Shown: piece by piece, positions 17,515-26,910 of the stretch
Layout: each line of letters opens with the position of its first letter
How positions within the stretch are numbered: position 1 is the first letter of the stretch
Assembly (NCBI GenBank): GCA_017556585.1
Contig: JAFYMP010000045.1
Span: 1 to 36,198, forward strand
DNA length: 36,198 bases
Reading direction: 5' to 3'
From: Bacteroidaceae bacterium
Lineage (GTDB): Bacteria; Bacteroidota; Bacteroidia; Bacteroidales; Bacteroidaceae
Position numbers and translations under genes: made by a program
Notes under the pieces: model-generated
Told to the model about the DNA's origin: nothing
The model's database searches: none
Seen by the model: the letters and a program-made list of their open reading frames with translations, nothing else

Positions 17515-17549
17515 CCACTTGGAGATTTTTATTTCCAAGTGGTTTGTTT
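17515..17549 (+). terminator. Intrinsic terminator after gldN
   Basis: A perfect 9-bp stem CCACTTGGA (17515-17523) and TCCAAGTGG (17534-17542) encloses a 10-nt loop and is followed by TTTGTTT. It closes the porP-gldKLMN operon. Its tail overlaps the region where a -33 box for the next gene would lie. Confidence 0.85.
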
Positions 17550-17563
17550 ATTAAAAAATGTTA

Positions 17564-17571
17564 TACTTTTG
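17564..17571 (+). promoter_or_regulatory. Promoter -7 box of the first small barrel gene
   Basis: TACTTTTG matches TAnnTTTG. A TTTG at 17543-17546 lies 17 nt upstream, slightly short of the usual 19-21. Predicted start is near 17578 and the ATG is at 17606. Confidence 0.6.
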
Positions 17572-17605
17572 CAAATAGTTAACTAACTTATAGCTATTGT
17601 ATAGT

Positions 17606-18235
17606 ATGAATATTAAAAAATGTGCATTTATCATTGGACTGTTAGCTATATGCAGCAGTACATTGTTTGCCCAAGAAGTAGAAACAAAAGGCAAAAACGG
17701 AGCTTGGTTTACCATTAAGGGAGGTTTAACATTGGCAGACAATGACATTAACCACATAACCGCATCAAACATAGGCGAAGAGAACAGCTACACAGGTTTC
17801 TTTGTAGGTCCGGCTTTAAGTTTTCAGGGAAAACGTCTGTTGGGTCTGGATCTTGGAGCAATGTATTCACACGTTGGAATGAAGGTAGAAGGTGGCGACA
17901 ATTATAAGAATGATTACCTGATGTTGCCTGTATCACTTACATTGAACATTGGTGTAAAACATTTCAGTATCCTTGGTTTGGTTGGCCCACAATGGAATGT
18001 AAACATTGGTGCTTTGGAAGAGTTCTTTGTAGAAGGCGAACAGATAGAATCAAAGAGAATTAACACTACTGCCAATGTTGGCGTAGGTGTAAGAGTCCTG
18101 AATAAGGTAGATGCTATTTTGAACTACAACTTCCCATATTCTGTTGTAAAAGACAATATCGATGATTTTGAAACTATGACAAATATGGTAGATAGATACA
18201 AGACTATACAGTTTATGTTAGCCTGGAGATTTTGA
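17606..18235 (+). CDS. Small outer-membrane beta-barrel protein (PorT-like family)
   Basis: This 209-residue protein has a signal peptide (MNIKKCAFIIGLLAICSSTL, then FAQ) and alternating hydrophobic strands typical of the outer-membrane beta-barrel family that also includes PorT. The segments FTIKGGLTLADNDIN and SYTGFFVGPALSF mark the first strands, and the protein ends in aromatic Phe (LAWRF), a normal barrel C-terminus. I chose ATG at 17606; a TTG three codons upstream is in frame but unlikely. The next gene is a paralogue sharing SYTGFFVGP. The position just after the T9SS operon, with its own promoter, makes a T9SS role possible but unproven. Confidence 0.85.
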   Translation: MNIKKCAFIIGLLAICSSTLFAQEVETKGKNGAWFTIKGGLTLADNDINHITASNIGEENSYTGFFVGPALSFQGKRLLGLDLGAMYSHVGMKVEGGDNYKNDYLMLPVSLTLNIGVKHFSILGLVGPQWNVNIGALEEFFVEGEQIESKRINTTANVGVGVRVLNKVDAILNYNFPYSVVKDNIDDFETMTNMVDRYKTIQFMLAWRF

Positions 18236-18267
18236 CAGAATTTTATTAAACTATAAATTTAAAGACA

Positions 18268-18975
18268 ATGAAAAAGTTATTTGCAGTTTGCGGTTTGGCA
18301 TTATTGATGACCATTCCTGCTTCAGCACAGTTCTCATGGGGTATCCGTGCAGGTGTAAACGCTGTTAACAATGATATAACAGCTATAGATAAAGAGACTG
18401 TAGTAAGCAAGGATAGCTATACAGGTTTCTTTGTAGGTCCTATGATGGAATTCCAGATTCCTATCATTGGTGCAGGCGTTGATGCAGCTATTCTCTATTC
18501 ACAGAAGGGTATGGAAATAGCAGAAAAAGAGACTATCAAAGAACAGGCAATTGCTATTCCTGTAAGTTTGAAATACACTCTTGGTTTGGGTAATTTCCTG
18601 GGCGCATTTGTTCAGGCCGGTCCTCAGTTGAACTACAACCTTGGTGAACTGACTACACTTTATCAGGAAGATATCAAGGGTGACAACCTTCAGTCAGGTT
18701 TTGCAGATGTTAAAGAGTTTGCTATGAACAGAATGGTATGGAGCATGAACTTAGGTGTTGGTGTTAAGCTGTTCAACCACTTGCAGGCAGCTGTAAACTA
18801 CAACATTCCTCTTACTCCAAGCGGTGCTTATACTCTGTATGAGAATGTTGAAACAGGCGCTAACGACAATGCCAGCATTCTGGACAGAATAGAAGCTGCA
18901 GGTAAGGCAAAAGATACAGCAGAAGAGGCTTACAAATCAAGAGTTCTTCAGTTCTCTGTAACTTATACATTCTAA
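18268..18975 (+). CDS. Small outer-membrane beta-barrel protein, paralogue of its neighbour
   Basis: This 235-residue protein has a signal peptide (MKKLFAVCGLALLMTIPASA) and barrel strands such as FSWGIRAGVNAVNND, SYTGFFVGPMMEF and FVQAGPQLNYNLG, ending VLQFSVTYTF with a terminal Phe. It shares the SYTGFFVGP segment and strand order with the preceding protein, so the two are probably tandem duplicates that diverged. The gap is 32 nt with no promoter seen, so they are likely co-transcribed. A strong terminator follows at 18998-19035. It belongs to the same broad family as PorT; no specific function can be assigned. Confidence 0.85.
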   Translation: MKKLFAVCGLALLMTIPASAQFSWGIRAGVNAVNNDITAIDKETVVSKDSYTGFFVGPMMEFQIPIIGAGVDAAILYSQKGMEIAEKETIKEQAIAIPVSLKYTLGLGNFLGAFVQAGPQLNYNLGELTTLYQEDIKGDNLQSGFADVKEFAMNRMVWSMNLGVGVKLFNHLQAAVNYNIPLTPSGAYTLYENVETGANDNASILDRIEAAGKAKDTAEEAYKSRVLQFSVTYTF

Positions 18976-18997
18976 TTTAGAATTAAAAGATAAAATT

Positions 18998-19035
18998 GGG
19001 CCCTCCCGATACACTTCGGGTGGGCTCTTTTTTTT
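18998..19035 (+). terminator. Intrinsic terminator after the barrel gene pair
   Basis: GGGCCCTCCCGA (18998-19009) pairs with TCGGGTGGGCTC (19016-19027) with one mismatch and one G-T pair, followed by eight T. It ends the two-gene barrel transcript. Confidence 0.9.
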
Positions 19036-19042
19036 ACTTTTG
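19035..19042 (+). promoter_or_regulatory. Promoter -7 box of priA
   Basis: TACTTTTG overlaps the last T of the preceding terminator. The ATG at 19052 is only 9 nt after the box, so the transcript would be leaderless or nearly so. No TTTG is seen at the -33 position. Confidence 0.5.
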
Positions 19043-19051
19043 TGCTTCACT

Positions 19052-21313
19052 ATGGAATTGTATGCCGACATAATATTACCCGTACCGTTGCAACAGTTGT
19101 TTACATACGGTATTCCTGCAGAACTGGTATCTTCAGTGACAGCGGGGGTGCGTGTCTATGTACCTTTTGGAAGGGGCAGACATCTTACAGGAATAGTGGC
19201 ATCGGTCCATAAAAACAAGCCCACAGAGTACCAGACAAAAGATATTATAAGCGTATTAGATGGTGAAACACCTATGGTTCTGCCATATCAGTTAAAGCTT
19301 ATAGAATGGATCTCCAGATACTATCTTTGTGCTCCGGGCGATGTTATGAAGGTTCTTCTTCCGGGTGGATTAAGGCCGGAATCAAGACAAACTGCATATA
19401 AACCTAAAACAGAGTGTTTTGTACGCATTTCAGGCAAATGGGAAGCAGCCCACCCCGATACTGTGTTGGAGGAGTTAAAAAAACATCCCAAACAACAGGA
19501 TATACTGCGCAAGTACTATGAATTGTCTTGCTATAACCATAATGATAACACCTGCAAACCTGTATCCAAAAGATTACTGCAGGAACAGATTGAATCTAAA
19601 AGTGCGCTGCAGACAGTTATCAAAAACAACTACCTGGAACTATACAATGTTGAGATAGGCAGACTTCCGCAATATCGTGGAAAATTGGTTGAGCCGTACA
19701 GTTTAACTCCTGTACAACAAGAGGCTTTTGAAGGTATTAAAAATTCGTTTAAGGATAAGAATATCTCATTGTTATATGGTGTAACATCATCGGGTAAGAC
19801 AGAAATCTACATAAAACTTATAAAGGAACTGTTGGAACAGGGCAAACAGGTTCTTTACCTACTGCCTGAAATTGCATTAACCACACAGATTATGCATAGA
19901 CTGCAACAGGTTTTTGGTGACAAGCTTTGCATATATCATTCCAACTGTGCAGACAATATACGCGCAGAGATATGGCAACGCCAGTTATCGGATAATCCGT
20001 TTCAATTGATATTGGGAGCGCGTTCGGCAGTAATGCTGCCATTCCGGGATTTAGGTCTGGTAATTGTAGATGAAGAGCACGAAACAGCTTATAAGCAGGA
20101 AGATCCTGCACCTCGTTATAACGCCAGAAATGTGGCCATAATAATGGCTTCAATGTGCGGGGCAAAGACATTGCTGGGTTCGGCAACTCCATCATTTGAA
20201 AGTTTTGCAAATGCTGTTTGGGAAAAGTACGGACTTATAACACTAAACCAGAGATATAACAACGTAGAGCTGCCGGATGTTCAGGTGGTGGATATTGCAG
20301 AGATGCAAAAGAAAAAGTATATGCAGGGGCTGTTTTCACCACAAATGACAGAGGCTGTCCGGGAAGCACTGAACAGTGGAGAACAGGTTATACTTTTCCA
20401 CAACAGACGCGGTTATTCGGGGACTGTTGAATGTAAGGAGTGTGGCAGAGTACAGAAATGCAGCTGTTGCGATGTAAGCCTTACTTACCATAAGAACAGC
20501 GATGTGGCTGTATGCCATTATTGTGGCAGAAAATATAAGGTAGAGCATATATGTCCGGAATGTGGTTCGCAAAATATTGTGGAACGCGGTTATGGCACAG
20601 AGCGTGTTGCAGAACAGTTGAAATTGCTGATTCCCGAAGCTAAAATAGCCATAATGGATTCCGATACATCGAAAAACAGATATGAAGATATAATCAGGGA
20701 TTTTCAGGATGGCATAACAAATGTACTGATAGGTACACAGATGATTTCAAAGGGCTTTGACTTTGATAATGTTAGCACTGTTGGCGTTTTGCAGGCAGAC
20801 TCTATGATGAATCTGCCGGATTTTAGAGCGGCAGAAAGAACATACCAGCTTATAGCCCAAGTAACAGGCAGAGCCGGACGCAGACAGAAAAGGGGTAAAG
20901 TAATTCTGCAAACCCGTCAACCGGAACACGAAGCTATTAAGCAGTTGGAAGCAAATAGCTACAGAGCCTTCTTTAACAACCAGATGGAAGAGAGGCATCT
21001 GTTTGCATACCCTCCGTATTCGCGTATTACTACCATAAAGCTAAAGGGCAAATATGCAAATAAAGTAGAAGCTGTAGCAGAATCGCTCTGCTGCATACTG
21101 CGTAAACATTTTGGAGAAGATTCTATTCTTGGACCCGACGCGCCTATGGTTTCAAAGGTCAATATGCTCCATATCAGGAACATAATAATGAAGATAGATC
21201 ATAAAATCAACTACATACAGACACGCCAAATGATAGATTATGCATTAAGTTGCATAAAAACCGAGATACAGAATCAGGATATCAGAATCAGCTTTGACGT
21301 TGATCCGCTTTAG
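19052..21313 (+). CDS. priA: Primosomal protein N' (replication restart helicase PriA)
   Basis: This 753-residue protein has the PriA order: an N-terminal 3' DNA-binding domain (MELYADIILPVPLQQLFTYG), a superfamily 2 helicase with Walker A GVTSSGKTE (about 243-251) and Walker B DEEH (about 339), then a zinc-binding block with paired CxxC motifs (ECKECG, CSCC, CHYCG, CPECG) inside the helicase. Motif VI appears as QVTGRAGRRQKRG. PriA reloads the replisome at stalled or recombined forks. I chose ATG at 19052; the TTG at 19040 lies inside the promoter box. The 3' end overlaps the convergent HD phosphohydrolase gene by 26 nt. Confidence 0.96.
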   Translation: MELYADIILPVPLQQLFTYGIPAELVSSVTAGVRVYVPFGRGRHLTGIVASVHKNKPTEYQTKDIISVLDGETPMVLPYQLKLIEWISRYYLCAPGDVMKVLLPGGLRPESRQTAYKPKTECFVRISGKWEAAHPDTVLEELKKHPKQQDILRKYYELSCYNHNDNTCKPVSKRLLQEQIESKSALQTVIKNNYLELYNVEIGRLPQYRGKLVEPYSLTPVQQEAFEGIKNSFKDKNISLLYGVTSSGKTEIYIKLIKELLEQGKQVLYLLPEIALTTQIMHRLQQVFGDKLCIYHSNCADNIRAEIWQRQLSDNPFQLILGARSAVMLPFRDLGLVIVDEEHETAYKQEDPAPRYNARNVAIIMASMCGAKTLLGSATPSFESFANAVWEKYGLITLNQRYNNVELPDVQVVDIAEMQKKKYMQGLFSPQMTEAVREALNSGEQVILFHNRRGYSGTVECKECGRVQKCSCCDVSLTYHKNSDVAVCHYCGRKYKVEHICPECGSQNIVERGYGTERVAEQLKLLIPEAKIAIMDSDTSKNRYEDIIRDFQDGITNVLIGTQMISKGFDFDNVSTVGVLQADSMMNLPDFRAAERTYQLIAQVTGRAGRRQKRGKVILQTRQPEHEAIKQLEANSYRAFFNNQMEERHLFAYPPYSRITTIKLKGKYANKVEAVAESLCCILRKHFGEDSILGPDAPMVSKVNMLHIRNIIMKIDHKINYIQTRQMIDYALSCIKTEIQNQDIRISFDVDPL

Positions 21314-23366
21314 GTGATTCCGGATAGCTGATACGTGTATGATACATTGTCTTCAGTTTCTCTTTGAATACCTCTTTAATGTTACTTATATCTTTGTAAG
21401 ACAATGGACATTCAGTGAAAAACTTTTCCGACATCTGAAAATCTATAATCTTTTCCACCAGATTGGAGATGCTCTCTTCTGTAATCTCTTTCAGGCTGCG
21501 CGAAGCCGCTTCTACTGCATCGGCCATCATAAGTATGGCAGTCTCTTTTGTTTGCGGATTAGGACCCGGATAACTGAAATCGGCAGTATTAACATCGGTA
21601 TCGGGTGTTAGTTGCTGCTGTTTAACATAGAAGTATCGGGCTACACCGTTACCATGGTGAGTTCTGATAAATTCCTTTACCGATTCCGGCAGTCCGTTCT
21701 TTTCTGCCAAACGCAATCCCTCTTCTACGTGATTTGTAATAATATGCGCACTCTCTACCGGCGATATGTTATCATGCGGATTTGTTCCATTCTGATTCTC
21801 TACAAAGAATGGTGGATTTGCCAGCTTACCTATGTCATGATATAGCGCAGCTGTACGCACCAACTGCACATTGGCACCTACTCTGTTAGCAGCTTCGGCA
21901 GCAAGAGTTGATACTTGCATAGAGTGCTGGAATGTACCGGGGGCATTCTCTGCCAACTTGCGCAACAACGGATTGTTTATATTGGAAAGTTCTATAAGAG
22001 TAACATTCGATATAAATCCAAACAGTTTTTCCACCACAAAGAGCAACGGATAAATAAGCAGAAGCAATATAGAATTAATTGCAAAGTAGATAAACATCTT
22101 CAAATCCAAATCGGCAAGACTCTCCAATTGCATCATCTGTATAGATATCCAGATAAGACAGTAGGTGACAAAAATCATAAGAGTGGTACGTAATATCTGC
22201 GATCTCTGGGAGAGTTCTTTCAGACTATATATAGCCATTAGTCCTGCTCCTGTCTGCAACAATATATATTCGTATGGCATCTGCACTACTATAGATGTAG
22301 CCAGTACAAAGACCATGTATGTCATAAATGCAGTTCTGGAATCCAAGAATATTCTGTAAGCTATAGCAAGCATAGCGCACGGAATCATAAATACGCTCCA
22401 ATTGGTATGCTCTACATACAAACCTATTATAACTGAAAACAGTGTTAATGTGCTGAATATAAAGAAGAGCTGTGAAACATTAATGATGTTATTTGTTCTG
22501 TACAACTTTAAGTACATAAACAGACATAAGAACATAAGCGATACAAACATAAGCTGTCCGCCCCAGGTCATCAATTTGAAGTTTCTTGATGCTGTATGCT
22601 CCGACATCATGTGTACGTAAGAATCTATTATCATAGCAGTCTCTTCTGTTACAATATCGCCGTGATCTATGATTTTCTGATTTGTTACAACCTTACCCTT
22701 GAAGTGCGATATGCTGTTCTCCTGATCTTTTAAATCTTTCTCCGAACGTTCTTTGTCATATACAAGATTTGGGGCTATATAGTTCTCTAAATTGTGTTGC
22801 AACAGCAGATATCTGTCTATGGATGATATATCGGCCTGAGTAAGTGCCTGATAAGCCTTCTTTTCATTATATATCTGGTTAGATGCAACAAATGTGGAAT
22901 TATTGCCGCTATAGATTCTAACGAATTCGGTTTTGCCATCTTCTAACATAGATTCATCCTGCACCGATATAATTCCCTTTTCATACAGTTTTACCATTTC
23001 ATTTTTAATGGTATTGTAACTATCTAATGTGATAGCTTTGTAAAGATTTTCTGAATAATACTGATCAAAAGCCTGCAATTTACTCTGCATTACCGCCGTA
23101 TTTCTACTAAAGTATGGAGAAAAAGATGAACGCAAACTATCCAGTTCCTGCTGATAAACGGCATCACTCTTTTCTATGGAGAAATTAAAAGGTGCTATCA
23201 GGACATCGTAGGTCCACGGTTTGCCAATAGTATAATCGTAAAATTCCGATCTCTCTTTTGGCATAAAATAGACTGTAAGCAATATAGAAGCTATAAGCAA
23301 TGAAATCATCAGAAGATTATTTCTCTTTGACGGTCTATTCTTAATTTTCTTATCTTTTTTATCCAT
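21288..23366 (-). CDS. pgpH: 7TM receptor HD phosphohydrolase, PgpH type (c-di-AMP)
   Basis: This 692-residue membrane protein starts with a basic cytoplasmic piece and one helix (NNLLMISLLIASILLTVYFM). An extracytoplasmic 7TMR-HDED domain follows (about 45-260), then about seven transmembrane helices (about 275-465). The C-terminal cytoplasmic HD domain has ALYHDIGKLANP, NHVEEG and RTHHGNG. PgpH-type enzymes of Bacillota hydrolyse cyclic di-AMP; the same activity is likely here but the ligand is inferred. I took ATG at 23366 because the upstream 13 codons look like leader. It is convergent with priA (26-nt overlap) and divergent from gltX. Confidence 0.9.
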   Translation of the reverse strand: MDKKDKKIKNRPSKRNNLLMISLLIASILLTVYFMPKERSEFYDYTIGKPWTYDVLIAPFNFSIEKSDAVYQQELDSLRSSFSPYFSRNTAVMQSKLQAFDQYYSENLYKAITLDSYNTIKNEMVKLYEKGIISVQDESMLEDGKTEFVRIYSGNNSTFVASNQIYNEKKAYQALTQADISSIDRYLLLQHNLENYIAPNLVYDKERSEKDLKDQENSISHFKGKVVTNQKIIDHGDIVTEETAMIIDSYVHMMSEHTASRNFKLMTWGGQLMFVSLMFLCLFMYLKLYRTNNIINVSQLFFIFSTLTLFSVIIGLYVEHTNWSVFMIPCAMLAIAYRIFLDSRTAFMTYMVFVLATSIVVQMPYEYILLQTGAGLMAIYSLKELSQRSQILRTTLMIFVTYCLIWISIQMMQLESLADLDLKMFIYFAINSILLLLIYPLLFVVEKLFGFISNVTLIELSNINNPLLRKLAENAPGTFQHSMQVSTLAAEAANRVGANVQLVRTAALYHDIGKLANPPFFVENQNGTNPHDNISPVESAHIITNHVEEGLRLAEKNGLPESVKEFIRTHHGNGVARYFYVKQQQLTPDTDVNTADFSYPGPNPQTKETAILMMADAVEAASRSLKEITEESISNLVEKIIDFQMSEKFFTECPLSYKDISNIKEVFKEKLKTMYHTRISYPESPKADQRQS

Positions 23367-23437
23367 CTTTTTGGGGTATTTCTGTTTGAGGATATAAAAG
23401 TACATTTTTTAGGTTATAAATAACTGATTTTTTGTTG

Positions 23438-23445
23438 TACTTTTG
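23438..23445 (+). promoter_or_regulatory. Promoter -7 box of gltX
   Basis: TACTTTTG matches TAnnTTTG and is followed after 26 nt by the gltX ATG at 23472. No good -33 TTTG is found at the usual distance. The same 8-mer precedes four other genes in this window. Confidence 0.55.
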
Positions 23446-23471
23446 CATTCGTTATCAAATAATAGCAAATT

Positions 23472-25004
23472 ATGGCAAATAATTCAACTGAAAACAGACC
23501 TGTAAGAGTACGTTTTGCACCAAGTCCAACAGGACCTTTACATATAGGCGGTGTACGTACAGCACTATATAACTACCTTTTTGCACGCCAAAATAACGGT
23601 ACATTCATATTCAGAATAGAGGATACCGATTCAAATCGTTTTGTACCCGGAGCAGAAGAGTACATTCTGGAATCTTTCCGCTGGTTGGGAATAGAATTTG
23701 ACGAAGGTGTATCTTTTGGTGGTAACTATGGTCCATACAGACAGTCGGAACGCAGAGATATTTACAAAAAGTATGTAGATATACTTTTGGAAGCAGGTAA
23801 GGCATACATTGCTTTCGATACTCCTGCAGAACTGGAAGCTGCACGTGCAGAAATTCCTAATTTTCAGTATGATGCTTCTACCCGTTTGAAGATGCGCAAT
23901 TCACTTTCTATGCCGGCAGAAGAGGTTAAAGCACTTATTGACGCAGGCAATCAGTATGTAGTTCGTTTTTTGATAGAGCCGGGACGTGATGTTCTGGTAA
24001 ACGACCTTATACGTGGAAAAGTTGTGGTTAATTCCTCTATACTTGACGATAAAGTTCTCTTTAAATCGGCAGACCAACTGCCTACATATCATCTTGCAAA
24101 TATTGTAGATGATCATCTTATGGAGGTATCGCACGTAATTCGTGGAGAAGAGTGGTTGCCATCTGCACCGCTTCACGTACTTCTGTACGAAGCATTTGGA
24201 TGGACCGATACAATGCCTGAATTTGCACATCTGCCACTGCTGCTTAAACCGGAAGGTAATGGCAAATTGAGCAAACGTGATGGTGACCGTTTGGGATTCC
24301 CTGTATTCCCATTGGAATGGAAAGACCCAAAGAGTGGAGAGATTTCATCGGGTTACAGAGAAAAAGATTATCTGCCTGAAGCTGTTATCAATTTCCTGGC
24401 ACTGTTAGGTTGGAATCCTGGTAACGACCAGGAGATAATGTCTCTGGAAGAGATGGTACAGCTCTTCAATCTGGAAAAGTGCAGCAAAGCAGGTGCACGT
24501 TTCAACTATCAGAAACTGGTTTGGTTTAACCACGAATATATCATTAACAAATCTGACGAAGAGATAGCCAATCTGTTTGCTCCTGTTTTGGAATCTCACG
24601 GAGTTAAAGAGAGCCACGAACGTATAGTTAAGGCTGTAAGTCTGGTTAAGAACAGAGTAAACTTTGTTGGCGAATTGTGGAATCAGACCTCATACCTGTT
24701 CCAGGCTCCGGAATCGTTCGATGAGAAATCTTTAAAGAAATGGTGGAAAGACGAAGCTCCACGCACCACAGCCGAACTTTGTGATTTTATTGAAAGTGAA
24801 CCCGATTTTACAGGTGCTGTTTTAGAACCACGTGTAATGGAATGGATTGCATCAAAAGGATACGGCATTGGTAAAGTGATGAATGCACTTAGAGTTACAC
24901 TGGTTGGAGCAGCTGTTGGTCCACATATTTTTGAGATTACAGATTTTATTGGCAAGGAAGAGACTTTGGCACGCGCCAGAAAAGCTATCTCTACACTTTC
25001 TTAA
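23472..25004 (+). CDS. gltX: Glutamate-tRNA ligase
   Basis: This 510-residue class I aminoacyl-tRNA synthetase charges tRNA-Glu with glutamate. The HIGH motif is HIGG in [18 protein letters not shown] (about 17-34), and the KMSKS motif is the bacterial form GKLSKRDG (about 264-271). The Rossmann core is followed by the helical anticodon-binding region. The length is normal for the family. Whether it also charges tRNA-Gln cannot be told from here. It is transcribed with waaA, 16 nt downstream. Confidence 0.97.
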   Translation: MANNSTENRPVRVRFAPSPTGPLHIGGVRTALYNYLFARQNNGTFIFRIEDTDSNRFVPGAEEYILESFRWLGIEFDEGVSFGGNYGPYRQSERRDIYKKYVDILLEAGKAYIAFDTPAELEAARAEIPNFQYDASTRLKMRNSLSMPAEEVKALIDAGNQYVVRFLIEPGRDVLVNDLIRGKVVVNSSILDDKVLFKSADQLPTYHLANIVDDHLMEVSHVIRGEEWLPSAPLHVLLYEAFGWTDTMPEFAHLPLLLKPEGNGKLSKRDGDRLGFPVFPLEWKDPKSGEISSGYREKDYLPEAVINFLALLGWNPGNDQEIMSLEEMVQLFNLEKCSKAGARFNYQKLVWFNHEYIINKSDEEIANLFAPVLESHGVKESHERIVKAVSLVKNRVNFVGELWNQTSYLFQAPESFDEKSLKKWWKDEAPRTTAELCDFIESEPDFTGAVLEPRVMEWIASKGYGIGKVMNALRVTLVGAAVGPHIFEITDFIGKEETLARARKAISTLS

Positions 25005-25020
25005 CTGACAGGCAATAGTA

Positions 25021-26253
25021 ATGTTTCTATTTTCATTAGCCTTTTCAATATACGGTGCAGGTGTTCACGTTGCTTCGCTGTTCAACAAGAAAGCCAGACT
25101 GTTAGTAAAAGGTCATCATAAAATATTCGACACTCTTAGAAAAGAGGCCGACCCCAATAGTCGTTATCTATGGTTTCACGTATCGTCTTTAGGCGAATTT
25201 GAACAGGGACGACCATTGATAGAGCGTATTCATAAAAAGAATCCGGACTGTAAAATCCTTCTTACATTCTTTTCTCCATCGGGATACGAAGTAAGAAAAG
25301 ATTATAAGTATGCCGATATTATATGTTACATACCTTTTGATATTGGTTGGAACGTAAAGAGGTTTTTCAGTCTTATAAACATTGAAAAGGCTTTCTTTAT
25401 AAAGTATGAATTTTGGCCCAACTTCTTACTTGGACTGCATAAACGCGGCATAGAAACATACAGTGTATCGTCAATATTCCGTGACAATCAGCTATTCTTT
25501 AAGTGGTATGGAAAGATGTATGCAAAATCTCTGACCTATTTCAAGCATCTGTTTGTTCAGGACAGACATTCAAAAGATTTGCTGGCTAAGATAGGTATTA
25601 AATGTGTATCAATTGTGGGCGACACACGATGCGACAGAGTTTCGGAGGTGGCACAGGCATCTAAAAGATATCCTATTATAGAGAAGTTTGTAAACGGAAG
25701 TCCTACATTTATTGTTGGTAGTTCCTGGCTACTTGACGAAGAGGTTTATGCTCCATATTTTGATGATAAGGATAACTGGAAGATTGTTATTGCATCGCAC
25801 GAAATAGATGAACACAGACTTGTAGAAATAGAACAAAGATTTGCTAAACACAATCCTGTAAGATTATCGGCCATACAGAGCGTTGAAGATGTAAATAGCG
25901 ACAGTAACTGTCTTATCATAGATTGTTTTGGAATGCTCTCTTCAATCTACCGATATGGACACGTAGCTTATATAGGTGGTGGTTTCGGTGTAGGTATTCA
26001 TAACATTCTTGAAGCGGCAGTATTCGATATTCCTGTGATATTTGGACCTAACAACAAACGTTTCCGCGAAGCTCAGGAACTGAAGAAGATAAAAGGTGGT
26101 TTTGAAATACAGGATGCTTACTCTTTCCGTATGGTGATGGATAAATTTATAAGTGATCCCGCCTTTATGAAAAAAGCGGGACACAATGCCGGAGAGTATG
26201 TACACAACAATTGTGGTACATCAGACCTTATTCTATCCGAGATAGGTCTGTAA
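25021..26253 (+). CDS. waaA: 3-deoxy-D-manno-octulosonic acid transferase (Kdo transferase)
   Basis: This 410-residue protein begins with a membrane-anchoring helix (MFLFSLAFSIYGAGVHVASL). The GT-B N-terminal domain carries WFHVSSLGEFEQGRPLIERI, with the catalytic Glu of the GEFEQ segment. The C-terminal domain has GGGFGVGIHNILEAAVFDIP, the donor-binding signature. WaaA transfers Kdo from CMP-Kdo to lipid A precursor at the cytoplasmic face of the inner membrane, so the cell makes lipopolysaccharide or lipooligosaccharide. Whether it adds one or two Kdo residues cannot be read. It follows gltX by 16 nt and its end is 3 nt from the convergent gamma-carbonic-anhydrase-like gene. Confidence 0.95.
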   Translation: MFLFSLAFSIYGAGVHVASLFNKKARLLVKGHHKIFDTLRKEADPNSRYLWFHVSSLGEFEQGRPLIERIHKKNPDCKILLTFFSPSGYEVRKDYKYADIICYIPFDIGWNVKRFFSLINIEKAFFIKYEFWPNFLLGLHKRGIETYSVSSIFRDNQLFFKWYGKMYAKSLTYFKHLFVQDRHSKDLLAKIGIKCVSIVGDTRCDRVSEVAQASKRYPIIEKFVNGSPTFIVGSSWLLDEEVYAPYFDDKDNWKIVIASHEIDEHRLVEIEQRFAKHNPVRLSAIQSVEDVNSDSNCLIIDCFGMLSSIYRYGHVAYIGGGFGVGIHNILEAAVFDIPVIFGPNNKRFREAQELKKIKGGFEIQDAYSFRMVMDKFISDPAFMKKAGHNAGEYVHNNCGTSDLILSEIGL

Positions 26254-26256
26254 TAT

Positions 26257-26784
26257 CTATTTATTTTCCTCTTCTTTATACCAGCCTGCGTACATGTGGT
26301 AATCGCGGGCTATACGTTGGTTTATCTCTTTTGCTTGTTCCGGATCTACATCCTTTACATATTTGGCCGGAACTCCTGCCCAGATTGTATTTGGAGCTAT
26401 CACTGTTTTGCTTAGCACAACAGATCCGGCAGCAACTATAGCACCTTCGCCCACTACAGCATGGTCTAATACAACAGAACCCATACCTATTAAAGCATTG
26501 TCTTTAATGGTAGCCCCGTGAATAGTTACGTTGTGACCTACAGAGACATTATCGCCTATATCGGTTTTAGAACGCTGATACAGTGTGTGTATAACAGACC
26601 CGTCCTGAATATTTGTTCCATTGCCTATGCGAATGGAGTTAACATCGCCTCGCAATACAGTTCCAAACCATATACTGCAACCATCACCTATCTCTACATC
26701 ACCTATGATTGCTGCATTATCTGCCAAAAAACAATCATCACCTATCTTTGGAGTAAATCCCCTAACCGACCTGATTATTGCCAT
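26257..26784 (-). CDS. Gamma-class carbonic anhydrase-like hexapeptide protein
   Basis: This 175-residue protein is a left-handed beta-helix of hexapeptide repeats (IGDVEIGDGCSIWFG, IGDNVSVGHNVTIHG) with a C-terminal helix. Three histidines, His66 (SVIHT), His84 (VGHN) and His89 (TIHG), are spaced like the zinc ligands of the Cam/YrdA family. Such trimeric proteins bind a metal between subunits; some are carbonic anhydrases and many have no measured activity. The C-terminal GVPAKYVKDV segment is typical. It is a single gene on the minus strand, convergent with waaA; no clear promoter box is seen upstream. Confidence 0.92.
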   Translation of the reverse strand: MAIIRSVRGFTPKIGDDCFLADNAAIIGDVEIGDGCSIWFGTVLRGDVNSIRIGNGTNIQDGSVIHTLYQRSKTDIGDNVSVGHNVTIHGATIKDNALIGMGSVVLDHAVVGEGAIVAAGSVVLSKTVIAPNTIWAGVPAKYVKDVDPEQAKEINQRIARDYHMYAGWYKEEENK

Positions 26785-26866
26785 ATCTTACCTTAAATTT
26801 TTGTTTCTTGTTGCGAATTTAATGCAAGATTTTCAAATTAAAGCACCAAGATATGGAGTATTTCAT

Positions 26867-26874
26867 TACTTTTG
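26867..26874 (+). promoter_or_regulatory. Promoter -7 box of mdh
   Basis: TACTTTTG matches TAnnTTTG, 36 nt before the ATG at 26911. The region upstream has no clear TTTG at -33. Confidence 0.55.
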
Positions 26875-26910
26875 TGAAATCTGAATATTCACAACTAAAA
26901 ATATTGCAAT

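Noticed and set aside
26518-26884. Plus-strand frames opposite the gamma-carbonic-anhydrase gene
   Set aside because: They are antisense to a clear hexapeptide-repeat gene; the repeated structure keeps other frames open by chance.
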